A DNA stretch of 64,000 nucleotides. Origin: CAVSJA01 sp963728145 (GTDB lineage Bacteria > Bacteroidota > Bacteroidia > Chitinophagales > Chitinophagaceae). Shown here piece after piece: positions 25,220 to 33,448 of this stretch. The stretch is taken from positions 496,001-560,000 of the forward strand of contig CAVSJA010000001.1 of the NCBI GenBank assembly GCA_963728145.1, written 5' to 3'. How positions within the stretch are numbered: the first letter of the stretch is position 1; each line of letters opens with the position of its first letter. Both the position numbers and the translations under genes were made by a program. A model generated the notes under the pieces. The model was not told where the DNA came from. It saw only the letters and a list, made by a program, of their open reading frames with translations, and did no database searches.

Positions 25220-26146
25220 TTAAGCAATCTTTTCCAATGAGGCAATAATTCTTCTAAAAGTCTCTTGCTCGCTTAATGTTTGCGGTTTGAATTTCTCTCC
25301 GATCACCTTTTCATACAATTCAATATACCTTTTGGAGATTGTATCGACCCAATCATCACCCATTGCAGGAACTGTTTGGCCTTCTTTGCCCATGAAGTTA
25401 TTTGCAATCAGCCATTCCCTTACGAATTCCTTGCTCAATTGCTTTTGTCTTTCTCCCTTTGCCTGTCTTTCTTCAAATCCATCAGAATAAAAATATCGGG
25501 ATGAATCTGGTGTATGTATTTCATCCATCAGATAAACCTCATCTCCAATCTTTCCAAATTCATATTTCGTATCGACGAGGATCAATCCTTGTTTTGCTGC
25601 AATCTCTTTTCCACGCGCGAAAAGTTTTAATGCATAATCCGAAAGAACTTTCCAATCTTCAGCAGTAGCCAGGCCTTTTGAAATAATATCCTTGGCAGAA
25701 ATATCCTCATCATGTCCCTGTTCGGCCTTTGTTGAGGGAGTAATGATGGGAGAGGGGAAATAATCATTCTCTTTCATTCCCTCCGGGAATGCAACGCCGC
25801 ACAATTCCCTTTTACCAGATTGATAAGTTCGCCACGCATGACCGGTAAGGTTTCCTCTTACTACCATTTCAATCTTAAAGGGCTTGCATTTTTTCCCTAT
25901 TGAAACATTCGGAGCCGGTACATCAAGCAACCAGTTTGGACAAATATCGCTGGTGGCTTCGAGCATCCAGGCAGCGATTTGATTTAGGACCTGTCCTTTG
26001 AAAGGAATGGGCCGGGGCAGGATCACATCGAAAGCAGATATACGATCTGAAGCGATCATCACGAGCCATTGATCAGCCAGGGTATAAACGTCCCTAACCT
26101 TACCGCGGTAAAAATTTGTCTGCTGCGGAAATTGAAAAGATTTCAT
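25220..26146 (-). CDS. purC: Phosphoribosylaminoimidazole-succinocarboxamide synthase
   Basis: SAICAR synthetase, joins aspartate to CAIR in purine synthesis. 308 residues. FYRGKVRDVYTLADQWLVMIASDRIS at the N-terminus, split as the ATP-binding RGKVRDVY and SDRISAFDV motifs, then KGQVLNQIAAWML and VRGNLTGHAW. The length is that of the long Bacteroidota/eukaryote-like form. Upstream TATATTCG is one mismatch from a -7 box. purE and purK are 31-38 kb away in the same window. Confidence 0.96.
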   Translation of the reverse strand: MKSFQFPQQTNFYRGKVRDVYTLADQWLVMIASDRISAFDVILPRPIPFKGQVLNQIAAWMLEATSDICPNWLLDVPAPNVSIGKKCKPFKIEMVVRGNLTGHAWRTYQSGKRELCGVAFPEGMKENDYFPSPIITPSTKAEQGHDEDISAKDIISKGLATAEDWKVLSDYALKLFARGKEIAAKQGLILVDTKYEFGKIGDEVYLMDEIHTPDSSRYFYSDGFEERQAKGERQKQLSKEFVREWLIANNFMGKEGQTVPAMGDDWVDTISKRYIELYEKVIGEKFKPQTLSEQETFRRIIASLEKIA

Positions 26147-26299
26147 GGCCCGAATATACTGTTGACGCAGGAAAAATGACGAGAATCAAGCTAGGTAAAT
26201 GTTAACAAAATCAACGCGAACTGTTTAAAAATTAAATTTTTACAAACCCCCCTGAATATGTATTTTGCTATTCACATTGAATTACCTAAAACTACCATT

Positions 26300-29119
26300 A
26301 TGAGAAGAAGCTACCGTTTTTTGGCGGCTTTAATAATGATTGCTATTGCCCCTGTTGCTGCCCTCGCTCAAACACCAACTACCACCACCATTTCCGGTAA
26401 TGTACGTAATAGTGCTACCAAGGAAATTGTTCCCTCGGTTTCGGTAACGGTCAAGGGTACCAACGAAGGAGTTTACACCGATGATAAAGGAAATTTCAAA
26501 CTGGTTACCACTCAAAAGCCTCCGTTCACTCTCGTTATAAGTTCGGTCAGTTTTGCGACACAAGAGGTGGTTGTGAATAACGCCGCCGATCTTGTGCAGG
26601 TAGACTTTGTTCCAGACCCAACCATGGGCACTGAGGTAGTAGTATCCGCAACGCGCTTGCCCCAAAGAATTATAGAGTCTCCGGTATCAATTGAACGTGT
26701 TGGTTTAACTCAAATTCGTGTTGCCCCAGCTGCTACTTACTACGATGTATTGTTCAATGTTAAGGGCGTCGACCTTACTACATCCAGCCTAACATTTAAA
26801 ACTGTTGGAACCCGCGGATTCAATGGAAGTGGTAATGTGAGATTTAACCAGATCATGGATGGAATGGATAATCAAGCACCAGGTCTAAACTTCCCTGTTG
26901 GTTCGGTAATCGGATTAACTGAACTGGATGTTGAAAGCATGGAATTATTACCCGGTGCCTCATCGGCCTTATACGGCCCTGGAGGAATGAACGGAACCTT
27001 GTTGGTTTACAGCAAGAGCCCATTCAAATACCAGGGACTAAGCTTCCAGGCAAAAACTGGGATAATGCATACGGATAAAAGTCAAAGGGCAAATGTTTCT
27101 CCTTACTTCGACTGGAGTTTCCGTTGGGGTAAAGTAATTGGGGAAAAATTCGCTTTTAAGATAGGAGCACAATTGATTCAGGCGAAAGACTGGCTGGCAA
27201 GGGACTCAACAAATTATGCGCGCAGTGGCACTTCAGGAAATGTAAAAGCAGGAACAAGATTGACAGATCCTAATTACGATGGAGTGAATGTATATGGCGA
27301 TGAAACGAGTGTTGATATCCGTCCTTTCATTCAGGGTGCAATTGCTGCTAATCCTGGTTTAGGAACATTCATGAATCAATTCCTCACATCTCCTCAAAAT
27401 GTTTCCCGGACAGGATATGCCGAGAGAGACGTAATCAATCCAAACTCAATAAACGTTAGGATCTCCGGAGGACTTTATTATAAGCTCACCAATTCGATTG
27501 AAGTTTCATTAACCGGCTTTTGGGGATCTGGTAATACAGTTTATACCGGCGCAGAACGATATAACCTGAGGGATCTGAAAATGGGCCAATACAAACTTGA
27601 ATTCAAGCATCGTAACTGGCTTGTTCGCGCCTATACTACACAAGAAAATTCAGGACAATCATATGCTGTAACAACCACAAGCAGGATTTTCAATGAAATG
27701 TGGAAGCCAAGTTATAATCCTGCAAACGCTGCAGGAAGCTGGTATCCTCAATACACAGCCGGATTCGTAGGAACTTCTGCCGCTGTCTTTCAAAGCGTAC
27801 TAGCATCAGGAGGGACTGTTCAACAGGGACAAGCAGCGGTGGCAGCTGCGGCATTGCAATCGCATAACAATGGACGCGCAACGGCGGATGTAGGCAGACC
27901 CGTAGCCGGATCTCAACAATTCAAAACATTATTTGACCAGGTTCGTTCAACCCCAATTCCCAATGGAGGTCTGTTTGTTGACAGAACTGATCTTTGGGTT
28001 GGAGAAGCTCAATACAATTTCACTGAGCATATCAAGTTTGCTGAAATTATTGTTGGAGGCAACTACAAAAAATACATACTCAATTCAAACGGAACTCTGT
28101 TTGCAGATAAACCTGGCGATCCAATTCCAATCACTGAATACGGTGGATATGCACAGATCTCAAAAAAATTCTTTAAAAACGATCTATTGCGATTAACAGC
28201 ATCTGGTCGTTTTGATAAGAATGAAAATTTTGAAGGAAGATTTACTCCAAGGGTCACTGCGGTAGTTCAGCCTGCAAAGAATCATAATATCCGTTTATCT
28301 TATCAAACGGCTTATCGTTTCCCAACGACCCAGCAGCAATGGATCGACTTGTTGGTCAGTGGTGGCGTGAGACTGCTTGGTTGTAATGAATTCTTCATTG
28401 GAAAATATAATTTGATCAGCAACCCGGTGTTCACATTGGAAAGTTTGATGCCGCCAAGTACAACACCGGTTCAATACACCCCGAGCCAGGTTAAGCCAGA
28501 AAGCGTTACATCGTTTGAAATAGGTTATAAGTCCCTTATCGGCAAAAAACTGCTTATTGATATCTATGGCTACTGGGGTACGTATGAAAACTTCATTAGC
28601 CGCAGGACCGTGGTTCAGGGAAAGAACGGACCTACAGATCTTCCAGATCCCACCAAATGGAATATTTATTCTTTGGTGGTTAATTCATCAGCAGAAGTGA
28701 CTACGAATGGTTGGGGAATCGGCGCTGAATATTTATTCCCAAGAAATTTCTCAGCTGGTTTCAATGTAACTTCTGATGAATTGGCAGATATCCCACCTGA
28801 ATTCCAATCAGGATTTAATGCTCCCAAACTTCGCGTGAACATGACTCTTGCAAATTCAGGATTTGGAGATGACAAAAAACTTGGCGCAGCTATTACATGG
28901 CGTTGGCAGGATGAAATTATGTGGGAGTCTGATTTCGCTACAGGAAATGTTCCTTCCTTTTTTACAATGGATGCGCAGGTGAGCTATAAGCTTCCGGCAA
29001 AACGTTCAATCTTTAAATTAGGAGCAACTAATATCTTCAACAAATACTATCAATCGGCTTTTGGTAACCCGCAAATTGGTGGGTTATACTATATAAGCTT
29101 TGGATACAATGTATTCTAA
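26300..29119 (+). CDS. TonB-dependent outer-membrane receptor
   Basis: 939 residues. ATG 26300 gives a signal peptide (MRRSYRFLAALIMIAIAPVAALA); the ATG at 26258 is in frame but would precede it. Then a CarboxypepD_reg-like domain (TTISGNVRNSATKEIVPSVS, to about 105), plug domain (VVVSATRLPQRIIESPVSIERV to LYGPGGMNGTLLVYSK) and a long barrel ending in the typical aromatic C-terminus (YYISFGYNVF). Energised by TonB-ExbBD, imports large substrates. There is no SusD partner, which argues against a classical polysaccharide system; substrate unknown. A strong hairpin terminator follows. Confidence 0.92.
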   Translation: MRRSYRFLAALIMIAIAPVAALAQTPTTTTISGNVRNSATKEIVPSVSVTVKGTNEGVYTDDKGNFKLVTTQKPPFTLVISSVSFATQEVVVNNAADLVQVDFVPDPTMGTEVVVSATRLPQRIIESPVSIERVGLTQIRVAPAATYYDVLFNVKGVDLTTSSLTFKTVGTRGFNGSGNVRFNQIMDGMDNQAPGLNFPVGSVIGLTELDVESMELLPGASSALYGPGGMNGTLLVYSKSPFKYQGLSFQAKTGIMHTDKSQRANVSPYFDWSFRWGKVIGEKFAFKIGAQLIQAKDWLARDSTNYARSGTSGNVKAGTRLTDPNYDGVNVYGDETSVDIRPFIQGAIAANPGLGTFMNQFLTSPQNVSRTGYAERDVINPNSINVRISGGLYYKLTNSIEVSLTGFWGSGNTVYTGAERYNLRDLKMGQYKLEFKHRNWLVRAYTTQENSGQSYAVTTTSRIFNEMWKPSYNPANAAGSWYPQYTAGFVGTSAAVFQSVLASGGTVQQGQAAVAAAALQSHNNGRATADVGRPVAGSQQFKTLFDQVRSTPIPNGGLFVDRTDLWVGEAQYNFTEHIKFAEIIVGGNYKKYILNSNGTLFADKPGDPIPITEYGGYAQISKKFFKNDLLRLTASGRFDKNENFEGRFTPRVTAVVQPAKNHNIRLSYQTAYRFPTTQQQWIDLLVSGGVRLLGCNEFFIGKYNLISNPVFTLESLMPPSTTPVQYTPSQVKPESVTSFEIGYKSLIGKKLLIDIYGYWGTYENFISRRTVVQGKNGPTDLPDPTKWNIYSLVVNSSAEVTTNGWGIGAEYLFPRNFSAGFNVTSDELADIPPEFQSGFNAPKLRVNMTLANSGFGDDKKLGAAITWRWQDEIMWESDFATGNVPSFFTMDAQVSYKLPAKRSIFKLGATNIFNKYYQSAFGNPQIGGLYYISFGYNVF

Positions 29120-29150
29120 TCGTTTTTTTATTGTGATGGATTAATAAGAC

Positions 29151-29185
29151 AAGGGCCCGGTTCGTCCGGGCCCTTACTATTTTAT
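29151..29185 (+). terminator. Terminator hairpin after the TonB-dependent receptor
   Basis: Perfect 10-bp stem AAGGGCCCGG / CCGGGCCCTT around TTCGT (29151-29175), followed by ACTATTTTAT. The T-run is interrupted, so termination may be aided by other signals. Confidence 0.8.
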
Positions 29186-29230
29186 ATTTTATATTTCAAA
29201 TTGCATTTTAGTTCGAGATAGGAATAAGGA

Positions 29231-29282
29231 ACCATTCACCATTGACCATTCACCATTCACCATTGACCATTCACCATTCACT
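29231..29282. repeat. 7-bp tandem array (ACCATTC / ACCATTG), single arm
   Basis: About seven copies of ACCATTC or ACCATTG in a row, ending within the stop codon region of the gene that starts at 29772. No inverted partner was found. Confidence 0.85.
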
Positions 29283-29772
29283 ACTTGATCGTATAACGAA
29301 TGGCAAGACCTCCCCATCCGCTTTCAAAGTAAGCATAGTTAATGATGTTGAATGAAGGCTGCCAGTCAAGGCTGATATTGATAGGTGCGCCGGTGAACTT
29401 GTAATCGAGACCGATTACCCCGTCGATACCCAATGCAATACCCCCTTCACGATCTGGATATCGATCGTTCCAGTGGTCATTAAAGAAGCCGACGTGGGCA
29501 CCGGGTCCGAGATACCATCTGAGGCCTGGCGCTCCATTGAATTCACCGTGTATTTCATATAAACCGGTCAAACGGAAGCCATCTCTCCAGAAATATAAAA
29601 GTCCTTCAAGCGCACGATCATCGCGTGTAAAATGCTTAAGTGTTATAGCGCCGGGATAGAATTTAACTCCGACTGCGGTGGTGTAACTTGACCCCTCAGC
29701 TTGCGCAAAACTCTGAGTGGACGCCATCAAACCAATACTTAACACTAACAAAGGGGCATAGATCCTTTTCAT
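29281..29772 (-). CDS. Exported small barrel-like protein of unknown function
   Basis: 163 residues with signal peptide MKRIYAPLLVLSIGLMASTQSFA. The remainder alternates glycine and aromatic residues (GLRWYLGPGAHVGFFNDHW, GVIGLDYKFTGAPINISLDW) and ends GGLAIRYTIK, like a small outer-membrane barrel. Similar short proteins are common in Bacteroidota. No function is known to me. Confidence 0.7.
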   Translation of the reverse strand: MKRIYAPLLVLSIGLMASTQSFAQAEGSSYTTAVGVKFYPGAITLKHFTRDDRALEGLLYFWRDGFRLTGLYEIHGEFNGAPGLRWYLGPGAHVGFFNDHWNDRYPDREGGIALGIDGVIGLDYKFTGAPINISLDWQPSFNIINYAYFESGWGGLAIRYTIK

Positions 29773-30074
29773 GGGGATGTTTAAGCATCCTAATGTAAAT
29801 TTTGTGCCAAAAACACTAAATATTTAATTTCCAACTGCTTTGATATCAACTGCTGTGGAAAACATGAGCCAGATCAAGGAACTTATGTTAAATAGCAACC
29901 CTGATATCTACAGACGGCTGACTGATTAATTGACTCGAACAGGCCGCCCAACCGCTAATCAGATAAGCCTCATAATTCAATACAGCTTCTGGTTTGGCAA
30001 TCCTACATCGACAGATAAAGCTATTGTTATTCCTGTATTTTTGAAGGCATTACAAATGGACTTTATCTCACTGT
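29773..30074. other. 302-base gap before nhaD, with a possible gene remnant
   Basis: No convincing gene. Positions 29864-29929 form a 21-codon frame starting MSQIKELMLNSNPDIYRR that looks protein-like but is too short to assign; it may be the tail of a lost gene. A -7 box is at 30036. Nothing else is seen. Confidence 0.4.
30036..30043 (+). promoter_or_regulatory. -7 box of nhaD
   Basis: TATTTTTG matches TAnnTTTG, 31 bases before the ATG at 30075. An ATG at 30056 is out of frame with nhaD and is ignored. Confidence 0.5.
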
Positions 30075-31343
30075 ATGGCAGTACTCCTCACGATCGTCAT
30101 CTTTATTTTAGGATATCTAGCGATAGCTTTCGAACATTCCCTGAAACTCAACAAGGCAGCTTCTGCTTTGATAACAGGTGTGCTTTGTTGGACTATTTAC
30201 GTTGTACAAAGTCCGGACGCCGAACCCGCAACTCATGAACTATTGGATCACCTTGGAGAAATAGCATCGATATTATTCTTTCTATTAGGTGCAATGACAA
30301 TTGTTGAATTAATTGATTTGCATAATGGGTTTGACAATATCAGTCAAAGAATACGCACTACTTCAAAATCAAAGCTTGTATTGATCATAACAGTACTGAC
30401 ATTTTTCTTGTCTGCAATACTGGATAATCTTACTACCGCAATTGTAATGGTTTCTTTGTGTTCGAAATTATTGCGTGAAAAGAAAGATAGACTTTGGTTT
30501 ACTGGACTAGTTGTAATCGCCGCGAATGCTGGAGGAGCCTGGTCGCCTTTAGGGGACGTGACAACAACAATGCTTTGGATTGGTGGACAAATTACCGCTT
30601 CAAATATTATCAAGGCACTCATATTGCCCAGCCTTGCGGTTGCAATAATCCCTTCAATCCTCATTTCGTATCGATTCCGCGGGCAAACCATAATCCCAAT
30701 GGAAAAACCATTAAGTACTGCAAATGAAAAAAGGCATGGGATGATAATGTTATTTTCTGGCGTTGGACTACTCTTATTTGTGCCTTTATTTAAAACCATC
30801 ACCCATCTTCCGCCATTCATGGGTATGCTGCTTGCACTGGGTCTGATATGGATCATTACAACCTTTCTTCATAAAGGAAAAGACGAGGCAGAGCGTTTTA
30901 CTGTCGCCAATGCATTAGAAAAAATTGATACCCAAAGCATACTTTTTTTTCTGGGTATTTTACTTGCCGTTTCTGCCTTACAATCATTTGGCATACTAAG
31001 CGACCTTGCAACCCAATTAAACAGTTATTTGAAAAATGATTATTTGATTGGAACGGCACTTGGGCTATTGTCGGCTATTGTTGATAATGTCCCTTTAGTC
31101 GCGGCATCACAGGGAATGTACGATCTGACAACTTATCCAACTGATCATGCCTTCTGGGAGTTTCTGGCGCTTACAACCGGCTGCGGAGGCAGCACCCTGA
31201 TTATTGGCAGCGCCGCTGGCGTTGCAGTAATGGGCATGGAAGATGTTAAATTTGGTTGGTATCTGAAGAATATTGGCTGGCTTGCTTTATTAGGATTGGC
31301 CGCCGGCATATTGATATTCATTCTTCAACAACAAGTATTTTGA
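30075..31343 (+). CDS. nhaD: Na+/H+ antiporter, NhaD type
   Basis: 422 residues, about 12 membrane helices, ion-transporter superfamily. ILDNLTTAIVMVSLCSKL and ANAGGAWSPLGDVTTTMLWI are the conserved cores, with charged residues buried in helices; LSAIVDNVPLVAASQGMY is the second-repeat counterpart. Exchanges cytoplasmic sodium for protons for pH and salt balance. Monocistronic, with its own promoter box. Confidence 0.92.
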   Translation: MAVLLTIVIFILGYLAIAFEHSLKLNKAASALITGVLCWTIYVVQSPDAEPATHELLDHLGEIASILFFLLGAMTIVELIDLHNGFDNISQRIRTTSKSKLVLIITVLTFFLSAILDNLTTAIVMVSLCSKLLREKKDRLWFTGLVVIAANAGGAWSPLGDVTTTMLWIGGQITASNIIKALILPSLAVAIIPSILISYRFRGQTIIPMEKPLSTANEKRHGMIMLFSGVGLLLFVPLFKTITHLPPFMGMLLALGLIWIITTFLHKGKDEAERFTVANALEKIDTQSILFFLGILLAVSALQSFGILSDLATQLNSYLKNDYLIGTALGLLSAIVDNVPLVAASQGMYDLTTYPTDHAFWEFLALTTGCGGSTLIIGSAAGVAVMGMEDVKFGWYLKNIGWLALLGLAAGILIFILQQQVF

Positions 31344-31431
31344 CTTTAAGAAGAGAAAGGATTCCCATGGTTTGCAGCCATTCTTTGCTCCCCACTCCTG
31401 ACTCCCTCCCGATATCTATCGGGATAATCAC

Positions 31432-31439
31432 TACCTTTG
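31432..31439 (+). promoter_or_regulatory. -7 box of rimO
   Basis: TACCTTTG matches TAnnTTTG, 7 bases before the ATG at 31447. Just upstream lie a short ACTCCTG-type repeat (about 31385-31405) and the palindrome CCCGATATCTATCGGG at 31408-31423. Confidence 0.55.
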
Positions 31440-31446
31440 CGGCCGC

Positions 31447-32754
31447 ATGAAAACAAGGAGTTTAAAGAAGGATAAGGTCAATATTATCACGCTGGGTTGC
31501 AGCAAGAATATGGTGGATAGCGAAGTGCTTAGCGGCCAGCTAAAAGCAAATGATATTGACGTGGTGCATGAGAACGGAAAACTCGATCACAATATCGTGG
31601 TGGTGAATACCTGCGGTTTTATTGATAAGGCAAAGGAAGAATCAGTAAACACGATCCTCGACCAGGTGCTGTTGAAAAAGAAGGGGAAATTGGACAAGGT
31701 CTATGTAACGGGATGTTTGAGTCAACGGTACCGGGATGATCTTGAGAAAGAAATTCCCGAGGTCGATGCCTGGTTCGGCACGATGGAACTGCCGCTAATG
31801 CTGAAGCAATTCGATGCGGATTATAAAACTGAATTGCTTGGTGAAAGATTGCTGGCTACTCCAAAACATTATGCCTACCTGAAAATTTCAGAAGGTTGTA
31901 ACCGTACATGCTCATTTTGTGCCATTCCCTTGATGCGGGGAAATCACATTAGCCGTCCGATTGAAGAATTAGTAAGGGAAGCCGAGAATCTCGTGCGCAT
32001 GGGCGTTAAAGAAGTCATGCTGATTGCGCAGGAACTTACTTATTACGGTTTGGATATTTATAAGAAGAGAATGCTGGCTGACCTGCTTCATCGGCTTGCA
32101 GATGTAAAAGGATTGGAATGGATCCGCCTTCATTATGCCTACCCGCATAAATTCCCACTTGAAGTATTGGATGTAATGCGTGAAAGAGAAAATATCTGTA
32201 ACTATCTCGATATGCCGCTTCAGCATGCTGCAAACAATATGCTCACTGCAATGCGCAGGCAGATCACAAGGGAAGAAATGGAAGACCTTATCGCTACAAT
32301 ACGTGAAAAAGTTCCAGGGATTTGTTTGCGTACTACATTGATTGCAGGATTCCCCGGGGAAACCTTAGATGATGTGGAAGAACTGAAAATATTCCTGCAA
32401 AAACAAAGATTTGATCGCGTTGGCATATTCACTTATTCTCACGAAGAAGGCACCTCGGCCTTCAATTTAAAAGATAATATACAAGCCGGGGAAAAGGAAC
32501 GCCGCGCGAAAGACATCATGGAAGTGCAACAGGAGATCAGCTATGAACTGAACCAGCAAAAAATCGGCAAGACATTCAAAACCCTCATCGATAAAAAAGA
32601 AGCCGGCCGCTATCTCGGTCGCACCGAATTCGACAGCGTTGAAGTTGACAATGAAGTCGTGATCAATTCTGATAAGAAACTGCCGATAGGAGAGTTTGTG
32701 AATGTGAAGATCACAAAAGCGTTTGACTACGATTTAGAAGGAGATGTAGCCTAA
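31447..32754 (+). CDS. rimO: Ribosomal protein S12 methylthiotransferase
   Basis: 435-residue radical-SAM enzyme that adds a methylthio group to an aspartate of ribosomal protein S12. N-terminal UPF0004 domain (IITLGCSKNMVDSEVLSGQL, cysteines for the auxiliary cluster). Radical-SAM cysteines C151, C155, C158 in EGCNRTCSFCAIP. C-terminal TRAM domain (from about residue 370). CSKN at the N-terminus and the S12-type length separate it from MiaB. Confidence 0.95.
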   Translation: MKTRSLKKDKVNIITLGCSKNMVDSEVLSGQLKANDIDVVHENGKLDHNIVVVNTCGFIDKAKEESVNTILDQVLLKKKGKLDKVYVTGCLSQRYRDDLEKEIPEVDAWFGTMELPLMLKQFDADYKTELLGERLLATPKHYAYLKISEGCNRTCSFCAIPLMRGNHISRPIEELVREAENLVRMGVKEVMLIAQELTYYGLDIYKKRMLADLLHRLADVKGLEWIRLHYAYPHKFPLEVLDVMRERENICNYLDMPLQHAANNMLTAMRRQITREEMEDLIATIREKVPGICLRTTLIAGFPGETLDDVEELKIFLQKQRFDRVGIFTYSHEEGTSAFNLKDNIQAGEKERRAKDIMEVQQEISYELNQQKIGKTFKTLIDKKEAGRYLGRTEFDSVEVDNEVVINSDKKLPIGEFVNVKITKAFDYDLEGDVA

Positions 32755-32756
32755 GT

Positions 32757-32882
32757 GCTGTGCCGGGCGTCCCCGCCCGGCATTTCGCGATATGAAACCT
32801 CTTTAATAAAAAAGGCTGTAACATCATGTGGAAACACAAGGTTTCCATTTTGCCAGAGCCGGGCGAGGACGCCCGGCACAGC
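32757..32882. repeat. GC-rich nested palindrome (GCCGGGCG family)
   Basis: Arms 32757-32781 and 32858-32882 are reverse complements at 24 of 25 positions. Each arm is also self-complementary (GCCGGGCG...CGCCCGGC). It stands out as a GC-rich island in an AT-rich gap between rimO and the YjbR-like gene. Confidence 0.85.
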
Positions 32883-32967
32883 GTCCGAAGTTGAAACCTT
32901 GTCATACCCACGATTTCTAAACTTTTCACGAACCGAAATTGTAAATTAGGATTCCAAAATACTTGCA

Positions 32968-33309
32968 ATGGTGTCTATTGCCGAAGCACGCAAACTTGCA
33001 CTCTCATTCGAAGAAACCGACGAGCATCCTCACTTCGATCGGAAAGCCTTTCGTGTAAAGAAGAAAATATTCGCTACGGTTTCAGAAAAAGATAAAACAC
33101 TTAACCTAAAGTTCACTCCGCTCGATCAATCCGTGTTTTGTGCGTTTGATAATACAGTTATCTATCCGGTGCCGGGAGGCTGGGGCAAACAAGGATATAC
33201 AACCGTAAATCTGAAGAAAGTTCGAAAGTCAATGCTACTCGATGCTTTAACTACTGCTTACTGCAATGCCGCCCCGCCGAAGTTGAAGGCAAAGTATTTC
33301 AAAGGATGA
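32968..33309 (+). CDS. MmcQ/YjbR-family protein
   Basis: 113 residues. SFEETDEHPHFDRKAFRVKKKIFATV at the N-terminus and GWGKQGYTTVNLKKV later match the YjbR/MmcQ fold, a small double-wing protein proposed to bind DNA. Molecular role not established. An octamer repeat array starts a few bases after the stop. Confidence 0.85.
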   Translation: MVSIAEARKLALSFEETDEHPHFDRKAFRVKKKIFATVSEKDKTLNLKFTPLDQSVFCAFDNTVIYPVPGGWGKQGYTTVNLKKVRKSMLLDALTTAYCNAAPPKLKAKYFKG

Positions 33310-33320
33310 AGCGTGTATTG

Positions 33321-33448
33321 TACTGTTCCGCTGTTCTTCTGTTCCTCTGTTCTTCTGTTCCTCTGTTCTTCTGTTCCTCCGTTCTTCTGTTCTTCTGTTC
33401 TTCTGTTCTACTGTTCTACTGTTCTACTGTTCTTCTGTTCTTCTGTTC
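33321..33448. repeat. 8-bp tandem array (CTGTTCTT), 16 copies
   Basis: About 16 consecutive degenerate copies of CTGTTCTT/CTGTTCCT/CTGTTCTA. It fills the convergent gap and reaches the stop codon of the TonB-plug gene. It is the longest single array in the window and has no inverted partner. Confidence 0.9.

Noticed and set aside
26300..29119. SusC/SusD polysaccharide utilisation pair
   Set aside because: No SusD-like gene follows the receptor, and it lies far from the glycan genes.
29930..30238. 102-residue open frame before nhaD
   Set aside because: It overlaps nhaD in another frame, has no start signal and resembles no protein.
33321..33448. CRISPR array
   Set aside because: Units are 8 bp and contiguous with no spacers; the same holds for the other tandem arrays. 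No cas genes are present.
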